Assembly: GCA_021613535.1 (NCBI GenBank)
Contig: CP075494.1
Location: 8,928,001 to 8,992,000 of the forward strand
Length of the DNA: 64,000 bases
Reading direction: 5' to 3'
Origin: Adineta vaga
Taxonomy: Eukaryota > Rotifera
Both the position numbers and the translations under genes were made by a program. The notes below the pieces were generated by a model. That model was not told where the DNA came from, did not search any database, and worked only from the letters and a program-made list of their open reading frames with translations. This document shows, one piece after another, positions 23,731-35,835 of this stretch. Numbering within the stretch: position 1 is the first letter of the stretch; each line of letters opens with the position of its first letter.

Positions 23731-25187
23731 CTAAACAAAATAAGATGCGAGTTCATTTTGAGGTAAACATGCATCAGCTCCTGTTGGACGATCAATTTTC
23801 TTATGTTTATCTATTACTTTCCAATCAGTTGTATAGATAAATTGTACTAATTTACAATATTTATTAACACTTGTTTCTTTAGTTAATAACCATTGACGCA
23901 TTGTTGCATCGATACCTAAAATTTCATCAGCTAAACGAAGATTTTCCGTTAAAGATCGTTCGACAATTCCTAATGACTAAAACAATTTGAATGATTTGAT
24001 TAACTTGAATTTATTGTTGACACTTACTGAATATTTATTTGCTGGTAATTGTCTAAACCATAAATATTCATTATAAGCTGTGTCATTATTTGATAAATAC
24101 TTTAAATAATCAGCACAATCTTTCACAGATTTAAAATCATAAATATTAATATAGGAATGTTTTGGTGCAAAGCGTGTATAATCTGGTTTACCATTTCGAC
24201 TAGCTACAATTGGTATCGATGTAGATGCGAATGCCTCAATTAATTTTTCAGTTACATAATCTTTACAATTAGAATTTTCAATGGCCAAAACGAACTTATA
24301 TGATGAATATAAAACCGAATTTGATTCTTGACGTTTTTTTATATTATCTAATTTAATAGTATTGAGACATCTACCATACGAATCTACTTGAATATATGAC
24401 ATTAATTTTTTGATAAATGTCTGACGACCATTATAAGCATTACTAAATTCAAATGATTTTCTACTTCTTATCATAAGTATAGAAATTATACTTACCAATT
24501 TGAAATAATCCAAACAATTGATGCAGTTGTTCTTTTATTCGCAAAAGGTATTTGAGCTGGTGCGAACAATTGATTTAGATATATTTCTAGATTGAAATAG
24601 GTGGCCGGTGCAGGATATGATTGTTCAAGATTGTACCACATAGGAAAATCAATAAGATGCCAATATTGACCATTTGATGAATGTACTTCACTTTCAAGAA
24701 TATAAACAGTAGAAAATTGTTGTTTTTGATCATTTCGTATCAGTTGAGGTAGATTTTTCCATGGCAGATGAATAGAATGATAAGCAAGCAGATCTGCTTG
24801 TTTTAAATATGATTGATCAGCAGTCCATCGAATATGAAGTGTTGGTAGACGAGAACAACGTTGAATAAAATGTAAACGAATAGTTTGATTTACGATTGAA
24901 TCAAATTTTGATTGACAATATTCAGGAGTTATATGAGAAAAATTACCTAAAATGAAATTGATATTTTCATAATTCAATTACTGATATTTACATTGAATTT
25001 GATCATGTTCTTGGAATATATGCTGTTTGGCAGTCCAGTCCAAAATAAGAAATTGTTGTTGCTGTTGTTGATAGTTCTTATGTATCGAATCTTCTTGTTC
25101 AAGATGGAATTGAGAGAAAAGATAAATATTGAATAAAATAATATTTATGAGAAAAAGGAGTACGAAATATTTCAATGATTTGTACAT
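23731..25187 (-). CDS. Alpha-1,3-fucosyltransferase (GT10), Golgi type II membrane protein
   Basis: Four exons: 25187-24992, 24946-24496, 24442-24028 and 23976-23731, 435 aa, with splice phases 1, 2 and 0 all consistent. The N-terminus is a type II anchor (YFVLLFLINIILFNIYLF) followed by a stem with a Gln run. The N-terminal GT10 domain spans exon 2. The exon 2/3 junction rebuilds the family motif SNCNAYNGRQ followed by YIQVDSYGRC. Exon 3 carries the donor-binding signature KFVLAIENSNCKDYVTEKL, then IPIV and the SYINIYDFKS region typical of GDP-fucose transferases. Transfers fucose from GDP-fucose to GlcNAc of N-glycan or Lewis-type acceptors in the Golgi; acceptor specificity cannot be read here. 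Confidence 0.9.
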
Positions 25188-25549
25188 ATGATGATTACTT
25201 GAATTATTTTGTCTTTCGTGTAGTCATCGAGACGCAGAAGAGAAGTAATGATGAGTCAGTGTTATGGTTTTTTTACTCTTCTGTTCAGTCATCGATATCA
25301 TTTTGTTTTTTTTCATCGTATCGTCACTACGTTTGTATCCCCTGTGTACTCTTTTTTCATTCTTAACAAACGTATCTACGTAAGCAATCATTTTCTTGCT
25401 TTTCTCTCGTTCACAAGTATTGAGGTATAGAACATTCAGTGTAAATAGCTGGTCTCATAATTTATTTATTGTTTTCAAATGATTTATAAAATCGTCTGGA
25501 AATTATTCATTATCAAATTGTTATTAGAGAGTGTGAGACTATGGTTAAT
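25188..25549. other. Intergenic
   Basis: Only short frames without motifs; upstream flank of the fucosyltransferase and 3' flank of the LamG-like gene. Confidence 0.45.
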
Positions 25550-27624
25550 TTATAGATTAGCAAGTACACATATTTCTTGAGTGTCTAGTTCTCGATTATA
25601 CAGGCGAAATTCATCCATAACACCTAGAAAAGATCCTGATGCTAGAGGAATGCTTCCTACTAAACAACTAGCTGGAATTGGAGGTCCCGATGAACCAACG
25701 TTTGCTAATGTAATGTATGCGAGAGCACCAAAATCATATAGATTAAGATTACCACTGTTTGATGACGATGCTACGAATTGTCCATTTACAAAAAGACGCA
25801 TCCCATTTGTATTACTATAAACAACAGCAATGTGTGTCCATGTATTTGATGAAATCTGAGGTCCCAAAGTACTATTTACATTTGGACCTGATGATAGCAT
25901 CCATTGACAAACCAAAAATCCTGTAGATGTGAAAGCAAGAAGATCATAACAATTTCCCGCACCATTTGCATTCGTTGACATATGTACCAAGGAACCAGTT
26001 GGTATGACAGAAGTTGGATTGATCCATAATGAAATTGAAAAAGATAGATCATAACTTCGTAATTTAGGAAAACATTGTGCTTGAAAATAACTTGTACTTG
26101 ACGTAAAAGAGACAGCTTGGCCAAAACGACCAATCGAAATTGTTGTCGTTCCAACTCCTATACCGTTGCAAAGATTAACACTGTAATCATTCCAAGTTTC
26201 ACTAGAATCAAACGGATAATAAGCTAGTAACGTAGCATCATTATATATTTGACAAGCACTTCGTGTAGTGCCACCTGAAATGGTGAAGTGATCGATTCTC
26301 CTAGTAAGTAAAACAAACGAATTCAATATCGAATAGTTTTGAAATTTCAATAAAACATACCCGTTGTAGTATGAAGCTCCATAAGACAATGATAAAGTTC
26401 TTCCAATAATTGTTGTTGAACCTGACGAACTTCCTTGAAATGAATTGATAATACCATTTGAAATAGCATCAATCTTTCCATTAACATAGATTTGTTGTTG
26501 CCATCGAGTTGCATCATAAACAACTGTAACATGAAACCAATTATTTGTTGAAACTATAGTTGTACCAATCAATACATTGCTACTTGCATTCATTGAATCA
26601 AATAAAAGAGTAAATCTTGCAGATCGTATACTTAACGACAGACAAATCATATTCGTATCACATTGACTGAAGATACCCAAATCATTAGTAGCATTAAGTG
26701 TTCCTGGATAAACCCAGGCTTGCAATGTAAAGCTTCGTTTCGACAAATTGATATACGGTATTTGAATATATTGTGGAGTACTCAATGTTAAATACACTGC
26801 TTGACTCATATATCCTGTATATGCCACCGAAGATATTGCTAATCCATATGGTATTCCTGTGGCATATCCAGTTATATCATTATAGTTTCCATCAAAAGGA
26901 TAAAGAGCATTTACCATCGTTGTACGATATGGTGTCTCTTTTCCAATACATGTTGAACTTGAACAAACCGAAACAGTAATATTCGTAAAAGAAGCTAGTA
27001 AATTACGAAGTTGTACAGTGATCGTTGTTAAAAAGATTTACTCACATTCGGATTTTCGCCGTATTACGGTAAAATAAATAGGAAGAACAACGAGAAGGAC
27101 GATAGCTGATGCTATAAGAGCCATTCCCATTAACTTCAAAAGTAATTTTTGTTTTGTTGTCAAATGACTAAATTACAAAAAAAAGAACAAATTTACCTGA
27201 AAATGTGTCATAACATATTTATTACTTACTTGTACCACTTTCGTAAACCATGATCTGAAGTTTTTGTTAATTTTGGAGTTTTATTGTCATCAATGGAGGG
27301 TGATACAGGTGAGACAATATTTAATGATGGCAATTGACTTATTTTTCGTTTATTATTATACTCATCGGAGCTTCGTTCTGTTGCTGGATTTGTTGGAGCT
27401 GTTTTGTATGAAATCGAAGGAAGATGATCGATAGAAATAGTATTAGTAGCATTTGTTGGTGGTGAGGCTTGCTCATGATCGATAGATTGTTTTTTCTATA
27501 GAATAAAACCAGTTCATTATATGTGAAATATGTCGACTATTACTTTTTGAACAGCAGCATTTGATCGTGGCACATATTCAATACGAGCTCGTGTGTCTTT
27601 TTCAATAGTTCTTATTTTATCCAT
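25550..27624 (-). CDS. Type II membrane protein with two LamG-like (ConA-type jelly-roll) domains
   Basis: Five exons: 27624-27544, 27495-27230, 27167-27046, 26994-26361 and 26300-25550, 617 aa. The first ~115 residues are a cytoplasmic, Ser/Thr/Pro-rich region. Exon 3 holds one membrane span (ALIASAIVLLVVLPIYF). The extracellular part has two jelly-roll domains beginning LYPFDGNYND and LAYYPFDSSETWND, each with a WV(Y)P or LWI-P strand, a WFHVTVVYD or WTHIAVVYS strand, and an IYVNG or LFVNG turn. The intron between them (26360-26301, 60 nt) is a multiple of three and has no stop, so its retention would keep the frame. Such Laminin_G_3-like surface proteins are numerous in rotifers; ligand unknown. 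Confidence 0.82.
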
Positions 27625-28399
27625 AGAATTCTATGTATATACAAGTGCACATAAGAATATGATTGACATATATGAAGTGTATTATTGTATTATTTGCAAT
27701 GAATACTACAAAGAAATCCAAAGAGTTTCATTCGCAGCATTGCTTTAGTCTATCGATATGAATGAATTCATATTTTTGTATTTATTTTTGTCTACTTTCA
27801 TTCTTTTTATTTTATTTTTAAACATGTTTGCATGAGTAACGTATATGTGCTCGAAGTATATATTCATCAGTATTGCAAGAGAGATCTTGATGAATATTTT
27901 GCATTATCATCCTTATGTCTTTGTTTCATACAATGTTTTCAATGACACTACTTGATATTCATGATTTTTTTTTCTATTGTTTTTGAAAGGATTTGTATTT
28001 TCTTCGTTATTAAAGTATGACTTTGTGTATGAAAATATAATGCTTCTTCATTTTTACAGAATGTTTTTTTAATGAAATAACCCACTTTATCAAATGAAAT
28101 ATATTATTCTCAAACAGAAAAATGTGTTTTGCAAATTCCGATGAATTGATTTTAATCGTACCTCAGATATTATAGCTAGAATCAATCTTAACAATATATA
28201 CTAATGTCCCCTGTAACTAATTAATCCATTCGGCAACTAGAATTACCTGTCCTTTTCATTGTCTATCCTATCGAGAAAAGCTCCACACCCACACCCTCAT
28301 GATTAATAAGAATGGAACTTATCGAATTTATTTTCTTACTAACAATAACCATTGTTAAGATAAGATACAAGATGACTTTTTCAAGTAAATCATTTCTTT
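27625..28399. other. Intergenic
   Basis: No gene recognised; AT-rich with several T/A homopolymers. Upstream flank of the LamG-like gene and 3' flank of the stomatin gene. Confidence 0.45.
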
Positions 28400-29607
28400 C
28401 TAAATATCTGTTATTGTATGTTTTCCAGTCATACTGTTATTATTATTATTATTTGAACTTGACGGTGTCAATGAAAATGAATTGGTAGATGTTTTATGAA
28501 TGGGTGTCATATGTGTGGTTTGAACTAATGATAATAAATCCACTGGAAATGGAAAAATAATCGTTGAATTTTGTTCTGTAGCAATATTACTCAGTGTTTG
28601 TAAATAACGTAATTGCATAGCACATGATGACTGAGATAGAATATCTGCTGCTTCTCTTAATGCATTTGATGCTTTAAATTCTCCTTCACTAGCAATAATC
28701 TAATATTTAAAAGAAAACCAAAGTGCTATATTAACAAGAAATATGATAGATTTACTTTTGCTCTTGCTTCTCGTGCAGCTTCTGCTTCAGCTGCCATAAT
28801 TCGTTGAAGACTTTTTGGTAAACGTACATCTTTAATTTCAACTCGTTCAACTTTAATACCCCAATTATCTGTTGCATCATCTAAACATTCTCGCATGGCA
28901 TTCGATACTGATCCACGATCAGATAATACTTCGGATAATAAACGTGTACCAAGAACATTTCTTAACGATGTTTGTGCTAATAGATGCGTTGATTCTTGAG
29001 CATTTTCAACGTTAGAAATCGATCTTATCGGATTAAAAATTCGATAATAAACAACAGCATCAACAGCAACTGTTACACTGTCACGTGTTAATATTTCTTG
29101 AGGCGGAACATCAAATGAAACGGTACGAATATCAACAAGATGTATAGTATCAACACACGGTAAAATAAAACACATTCCAGGACCACGTGCTGATGAACTA
29201 TTTAAACATCCTAGACGAAATGTAACTGCACGTTCATATTCTTGAACAATTTTCAAAGAGATAAAAATTGAAAATGGAAAAAATAGTACAATTAAACACC
29301 ATGAACAAATAATTAATGTTGTTTCACAAAAAGTAGGATTTTTATCAGAACTTTCTTCTCCAATAACATATGGTACATCATATTTATCCCATAAACGACG
29401 AGGATTTCGTCGATTATGTTTTAAAATTGGTTCTTCACGTCGACGAGTATCATCAAATATAGCAGCAAGTGATGATTTCCGACGTTCCGTTCGTATTGGT
29501 GTTAAATGTGATGACATAAGTGGAACGGTAAATGGCTGCTGTTGCTGTTCATCATTATCATGGAACGATGTTAGATCAGTTGTTGATTCTCGTCGCGAAG
29601 GACTCAT
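28400..29607 (-). CDS. Stomatin/podocin/MEC-2-like PHB-domain protein
   Basis: Exons 29607-28756 and 28699-28400 (56-nt phase-0 intron) encode 383 aa. A polar N-terminus with a Gln run leads to a hydrophobic hairpin ([20 protein letters not shown]) at about aa 95-115, then the PHB/SPFH domain: [72 protein letters not shown] long helix ([14 protein letters not shown]) follows, continuing in exon 2 as [16 protein letters not shown]. The C-terminus ends in an Asn run coded by a (TTA)n tract (28437-28454 plus strand). Proteins of this family scaffold cholesterol-rich membrane and modulate ion channels, notably mechanosensory ones. Divergent from the XLF gene. Confidence 0.93.
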
Positions 29608-30573
29608 TTATGAGGATGTGATAGTAATTCAATCGAAGAAACAATATAGGAACGAAATAACTGAGAATAGAAAGCTTATTACAATATATTTTATATTTTC
29701 ATACGTGTATGTTTATAAGTTGAAGATAATAACTTTGTTCATCTGCTTATCTAGAAAATAAAAGTATAAACATGTTGAGTAATTAATACATCTTGTCAGA
29801 AAATTTATAGCGAGGAAATAAAACACTTCAATCAACAATTATATCTATCATAGAAATCCAATAATCATTTTGATTATTGGAATTCTTTTACTATACAATG
29901 AATGAGTTCGAACAATACTCACCTATATATGACATTCGACATAACTAATGCTATGAAGTCGAATGAGATATTTCCATAGAATGAAATAACTATTTTCTTC
30001 ATTCTGTTGACGAGAACTCAAACAGATGTAGTTATTTGATTAGAATCATGATTAATTGATACATGCATCCAATTTTTTCTCTCCTTCTTCTCTCCCTAAT
30101 GAGTCCAATAAATATAAGCTACTAAATCACGGCCATTTGAAGTTTTGTAATATTCTGTTATCTAATTCTTTTTCTTCTATATCTTGATAAATAATTATAA
30201 GAATATAAAAAAAAGAAAGTAGACATGGAAGATAATTAGTTGAAGACATATCTAAACCTTCGTCATTTTATCATTGTTTCCTACAGTTGACATGGACATC
30301 AACTAGTGATAAAAATAGAAACTAGAAAGAATTCTCTTATACTATAGACTAGTTAACAATAAAAATCTGGATCAAGACTAAATTCGTCTTTTTTTTTAGT
30401 ACGACAAGTCAATTGAGTGAAATTACTTACGATCAATGTCATAGTATAAAAATGATATAATAGATAGACATCTATGAATATATTTCATTGGTGCGATAAA
30501 TTTTACCATTCATATTTCTGTAATTTCATCTGTTTTCTTTCATTTTTGAAAAAGCACAAAGAGAAAACGAACG
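29608..30573. other. Bidirectional intergenic region between stomatin-like and XLF genes
   Basis: 966 bp separating divergently transcribed genes; it should contain both promoters. No exon recognised; no clear TATA box near either start. Confidence 0.5.
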
Positions 30574-31643
30574 ATGTCAACATCATTAGAATCGTTTGAG
30601 ACATTTGCAACCAATTTCCGTAAGACATTCTCTAATCAACCATGTTTGGTTATCAATGTTGCACAATCAAATTTACCACCTTCACCATGGTCCGGAAATG
30701 ATAATCGTAATACACAAATCTGTTGTCAACCCTATTTTGATGCTCATACAAATGGTGGTCGTTATGAAATAGCATTCTTTGATAATGGTTATGCATACTA
30801 TGAAGAATTAGAAGGAACTCGTTTTCTTAAACGTCTAGAACGTTATAATCCGCAAATGGAATTTCGTGATTTAACTAAAGTTTTGGAAAGAATGAAACAG
30901 ATATTGGAAGATTCAGCTACAAATACAAAAGATAATCAAATTTCTGTACAATTGTTGAACGATGATGAGTTAGTTGTAGAAATTAAAGGTAAATACACAT
31001 CGATCGTGCATTCTACCCATTGTTGAATCTTTTAGGTCGTGTCAAAGGTTCAATTCTTTTTACATATGTATTTCAATGTCGACGACGTGAAGGTGAATTT
31101 TATGAATCAAATTATGTTCGTCAAATTGTTTATTGTCTTGCGGAACGAAGAAGTCGTGAATTAGAATTAATTAAAATAATCCAGGCTAAAGATAAGGAAC
31201 TTGATGATTATCGTTCGCAAGGTGCATGTCAACTACAACGTTCATGGCTTGCAACACAACCATTTGATAAAGAAGAATTTGATAAATCAACATCAAGACA
31301 AGTTCAACAACGACATGATGATGTTCTATTACATACATTAGATTTAGCATTTGATCGTGAAGGACAACAGTTAATTGAAGAATGTTTATTAAGAAATGAG
31401 TATCGAAAACGAGTATATACATCGAAGGGTAGTAATGACGCTTCATCGGCAAAAACATCTAAAAAGAATATTTCACCACAAAAACGATTACCAAGTAGGC
31501 AACAATCAACTTCAAGTCAACCATTGAATGACGAAGAAACGGCAGCGGAACGTCGTCGACATGAAGAACTTGAAGAACGACTTCGATTAGATAGAGAACG
31601 TGATGAACAAATTGCTAAAAAGAAAAAGAAAAAATTTGTTTAA
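30574..31643 (+). CDS. NHEJ1: XLF/Cernunnos (NHEJ1)-like DNA repair factor
   Basis: Exons 30574-30988 and 31036-31643 with a 47-nt phase-1 intron encode 340 aa. The N-terminal ~130 residues fit an XLF-type head domain with a Trp in a PxPW motif. The region after the intron forms a coiled coil (LAERRSRELELIKIIQAKDK) running into ELDDYRSQGACQLQRSWLAT and QPFDKEEF. These align with the XLF hallmark where the coiled coil turns back (human DLEIQDYQESGA and EPFEENSF). The C-terminus is low-complexity and charged and ends in a Lys run plus Phe-Val, matching the basic-plus-Phe Ku-binding motif at XLF C-termini. XLF acts in the nucleus, bridging DNA ends with XRCC4-LIG4 in non-homologous end joining. 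AATAAA at 31742. XRCC4 or PAXX are less likely because of the turn motif. Confidence 0.78.
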
Positions 31644-32093
31644 TCTATTTTTATGTATCAACTATTTTACTTGATATATATATATATATATGCGTAACTA
31701 TTTTTGTATATGTGATACTAATATATTAATATTGCGAAAATAATAAATGTGATTAGATCTTTTGATCATAATTTCAAGCAATAATAATGTTATTTTCTCA
31801 TGATGATTCTACACTCATATGTAAACACTTATGTTATAGTATTGGAAACGATTCTAATTGACTTTTATAAAGTATATCAAATCATTGATGAAACACATCA
31901 ATGTTGCTTGTTTATTAGTTTTCATTCGGTTAATCAAATTTGTAAGAAGCTACATCATTTTTTTTCTATAAATATAAAAGAAAGATTTATCTGAATTATA
32001 AATTTATTTCAAAATGAAAAATTTGTTTTTATACATATTACAGGCGTAGAAAAAAGGGCACAAAGACAAAATGCAAAAAAAAAAGAAAAAAGT
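31644..32093. other. Intergenic with (TA)n tract
   Basis: Convergent spacer between XLF and CLCC1. Holds a TA dinucleotide run (about 31674-31691) and the XLF poly(A) signal. A 64-codon frame at 31800-31994 has no motif. Confidence 0.5.
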
Positions 32094-33815
32094 TTATTCA
32101 GGAAGAAATTCCTGTTTGAATCCAATACTACTTGAAGTTGGTCTTTGTCGTAATTCAGTGCCATTAGCATCTTGACTGGTGGATCTACGACTTGATAGTG
32201 ATCGTTCTCGTTCTATCGGACTAGCTTCGACAGTTGTCGTTGTTCGACTGGAACGAGTTGATGTTGTTAAGTTATGTTCAAGAGCAAGATTCTTCTCCTT
32301 CAATTGTAATCTCAATTGTTCATTTGCCTCTTGTAATTGACGTACTTGATTTGTTAATTTATTCGACGAATCTTCAATCTGTTCAACAACAGGTGTTGTA
32401 CGCGGTATAGCTGCATGTGGAGATGGTCGAAGAGAACCCATCATAAATGGTAAATGAACTTCATATCGTGAATACATCAGCATAATCACAACAATAATGA
32501 ATATAATTAGAAGAATGATCACTGGCCAAAGCATAAAAGGAACGTGACGCATTGTACCAGCAAAGAATTGAGATAAACTTTCACCTACTGCTCCAAGTGG
32601 TGTTGTAAATAACTGAGCAAAAGTCATTGATAGGGCCTTGAAATAAAAACAAGAATAAATATGATTGTTTAGAACGACAAAACATATACTTGAATAGGTG
32701 TGACTTGTGAATGTGGTGTCGATCGTAGTGCTTTGTGATATTCGAGACATTCATTTGATGGTATTTCAACAAAACGACCAAGTTTTGCTTTCACCATATC
32801 AAAAAATCCCATTGATTGACCTTGACAATGTTTGGGCAGTTTTTTCATGAGTACTTCATCCACCTTGGCTTGTGCATCCTAAAGAAAAGTTCTCTTTATT
32901 TATAATAATGAACAAATATATTTGATTTACTTGATAGAGTGTATACCAATTTTGGATGACGGATACGATGAATGTCACGATAAAGAATGTTGTAAACCAT
33001 CGACCACGACGAAGATGTGTACGAATACTAATGAGACTTACTGATCCAATCAATACAAGAACAACTGCACCCTAGAAAAGAATAAGAATATTATTTCTAT
33101 AATGTTCTATTTGAACCTACTTTGATCAGTGTATTAATATCGAACGATCGTAACCAATCTGACCAAGTTAAACTGCTTAGGACTGATTGACTTTGAACTT
33201 CTTGAACCATTTGTTTGAGAATATTAGATATCATATGAACTTGATGAAGTACATCTTTCTAAAAGCAAATAAATGATTGATCATTCAAATATAATAAATA
33301 AATTAACTATGTCGAACTTGTTCATAAAGAGTTGAAGAAGCAAAATCATTGAGTCGATCAATATCATCGGATGAAAGTTCAGTTACAAGACGATATTCTT
33401 TTGAATTTTTCGACTAGAAATATATTAGATAAACAATTCTACTTAAGGTGTTTAACAAAAGAAGCAAAGATCACTTACAGGAAATTTCTCAAGCCAATCC
33501 TTGATTACATGACGATAGGCAGTTAGAACTGTTCGATATTCTGTTGTATGTGTTGCTGGACATGTTCCACCATCTTTCTACAAGAATAAAATTATCAAGT
33601 AAAAACAAAGAGAGAATAAAAAAAGAACGTACAAGATTCGATACATGTTTTTGAACTTTTTCTTTGACTTTTGCCGAAGCATAATCAACTTTTTCAGCAA
33701 CTTGATCTTTTACATTATTGAACATATCGAAAATATCTTGAGAATTGGAACCAACCAAAAATATTGTCATTAAAAAATAGAAAAATATACACCGAGTTTT
33801 TGTTATTGAGAGCAT
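32094..33815 (-). CDS. CLCC1: Chloride channel CLIC-like protein 1 (CLCC1/MCLC) homologue
   Basis: Seven exons: 33815-33633, 33577-33479, 33413-33318, 33258-33121, 33071-32931, 32878-32690 and 32636-32094, all phase 0, giving 462 aa. An N-terminal signal peptide (IFFYFLMTIFLVGSNS) is followed by an ER-luminal amphipathic region and Cys, and a first pair of hydrophobic segments (VVLVLIGSVSLISI; FFIVTFIVSVI). Then comes the family core: a Cys-containing EIPSNECLEYHKAL region, ALSMTFAQLFTTPLGAVGE, SQFFAGTMRHVP and the last span WPVIILLIIFIIVVIML. The C-terminus is a coiled coil and a Ser/Arg-rich tail. The core matches the vertebrate ALAVTFTTFVTEPL block. CLCC1 is an ER membrane anion-channel protein. 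The exon 3 donor is GTTCGA, an unusual site forced by frame. Confidence 0.85.
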
Positions 33816-34579
33816 GTTTTTATCTAAATATGAAATTCTAATAAATATTATAAGAATAAAACATTTACGTTGCGAATAAATCACTAAATACGTGTCTAGT
33901 ATAAGCTGAGCGAAACAGACGATAGCGTTACCAAAAACTTATAGAATCTCTCCTCGAAGGATGACGCTAGCTATTGATCTATGATGACGTTCATTTTTCT
34001 CATAAAGTGCCGTGTGAACAATTATTATCAAATATACAGATCATTCATGAATATAAAAATAGCCTGAATAACGATATTTTTTACAGTGTTTATAGTCTTC
34101 AATAAATAACTTCGACTGAGATTAATAATTAAGACAGATAAACCAATGATTTCGATATTCTTCTTCTCTCCCGAATTGTTTATATTTAATATGAATACAA
34201 TAGAATCTCGTTGGAAATCCAACGAATGAAGGAATAAATTCGTCTTAAAAAGAATATTATATTACTACTATCGCACAATGACGAATACGATGCTTTATAA
34301 TCGATGTCTCTCAAACACTTCATGTGGCGCACTCTTTTTCTTATGACGAGTCATCATACGAATGAATGAATGAAACTCGGTTAACTTCATTATTATTTAT
34401 TCATTCTTTCTTTTTTCTCTTTTACATCGTATCAAACACAAACACATACACGTGAATATATAGTCGTGAAACATATCAAACATCTTTTGTCATCTATCTT
34501 TACAAGTAAAAACATAAAATTTCCATATCAGAAAATATGACTCATTGTGTAATTTAGTTTTGATTTTATTAAATCGAAC
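33816..34579. other. Bidirectional intergenic region between CLCC1 and flower genes
   Basis: No exon recognised; divergent promoters of CLCC1 and flower expected here. A pyrimidine tract with AG lies just before the CLCC1 ATG. Confidence 0.45.
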
Positions 34580-35476
34580 ATGAATTTTAATGCTAATCAA
34601 GCAGCACAATCAGCAAATTATGCTGGACAAGCAATGAATGCATTTCAAACAGCAGTAAATATTGATAATCAACAACCGCAACCTGAAGGAACAACATTTT
34701 GGTTTCGTTGGCTCACTCGAATCGTCGCTGTTGTTACTGGCATTCGTAAATTCTTCGAAAATCAACTATTATTTTTGAATGATTCGTTTATTTTTTTAGT
34801 TGCCATGATATGTGGTGTTTTCGGCGCACTTAGCACATCGCCCTCATGTATAGCAGCTGGCATCCTAATGATGTACATTAATTTCCTTTGTCTGATGATA
34901 AATTATACTTTTATTTCGTTTAGTTTTTTCGGCTTCTCAATGATTATGTTTGAAGTGCCCATTTGTTGTCAATTTGTTTCATATACTCAACCAGTTGCTG
35001 ACTTCTCGAAAAATCGTCCAGCATGGCAAAAAGCAGTACTCTATTCAGTGTTAGTATCTCAACGCAGAAATTGATCTTAAGTTAATTTAGTTTTGATCAT
35101 TCATTTTACTTATGTTCAAAAATATTTGATTTTACGAAAGGAAAAAAAAAAGAATTGAATTTCATTCGATATAATTTAGACCACCACTGCTACCACTTGT
35201 TTTATGTCAATCGATAAGCATCGTATTGGGTTTCATTTGTTTACTTGTTAATGGAGCTATTCAATTCATGTTAGCTGTTGGCAAAAAGTAATGAAAATTC
35301 GATGCTCTGATGAAAACTTGTTTATTTACTCCTATACTTATCTTTTTAGAGCATCGAGAGAAGAAATGCTTAATCGAGCAGGTGGAATTGGTGATAGTCG
35401 TGGACCACCAGTGCCTGATGGACCACCAATCAATACAACAGGTGATAAAGGTCTTAGATTCACTCAATTACCTTAA
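34580..35476 (+). CDS. CACFD1: Calcium channel flower (CACFD1) homologue
   Basis: Five small exons, 34580-34745, 34800-34872, 34924-35049, 35180-35287 and 35350-35476, give 199 aa; splice phases 1, 2, 2 and 2 are consistent throughout. Four membrane segments are visible. Family landmarks: FWFRWLTRIVAVVTGI, ICGVFGALSTSPSCIAAGI, a pore-region acidic residue in MIMFEVPICCQF, PAWQKAVLYSV, and the last span GFICLLVNGAIQFMLAVGKK followed directly by ASREEM, as in fly and human proteins. Flower is a synaptic-vesicle and endocytic membrane protein that couples Ca2+ entry to endocytosis and marks cell fitness in flies. The tail is Gly/Pro-rich. The third donor (GTTAGT) is noncanonical beyond GT. Confidence 0.92.
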
Positions 35477-35835
35477 AATATTCGAAGCGAATTCTATTGG
35501 TGACAATTATTCCACATGTATTTTTCTTTTTGATTATTATTATAACACACTACTACGAAATATCTATCTCTTTCTTCTTCTTCTTCGTCTTTTTTTGTCT
35601 TTTGCGAAATCAAATTAAATTAACAGCAAATGAAATATATTTATTGTTATTATTTCTTAATGGTTGATTTTCATCTTCCTATTCTTCTGACGTTATTCTC
35701 TTGTTATTCGTGATTTTCATTGATTTCTTTCATTGTATTTTAACATTTGACATTCTTGCTAATCTCCGAACAAAAAATTTAAAAAGAAACAAAAATGATA
35801 ATCAAAGCATTTAACAATGATACAACAAAATTTCC
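35477..35835. other. Convergent spacer
   Basis: Between flower and the minus-strand receptor; pyrimidine-rich (TTC)n stretch at about 35569-35588; no gene seen. Confidence 0.5.

Noticed and set aside
25581-26154. Overlapping frames of 79-92 codons on both strands inside the LamG-like exon
   Set aside because: Shadows of a coding exon with clear jelly-roll motifs.
31800-31994. 64-codon plus-strand frame after XLF
   Set aside because: Lies beyond the XLF poly(A) signal, with no motif and no supporting promoter or poly(A) features.
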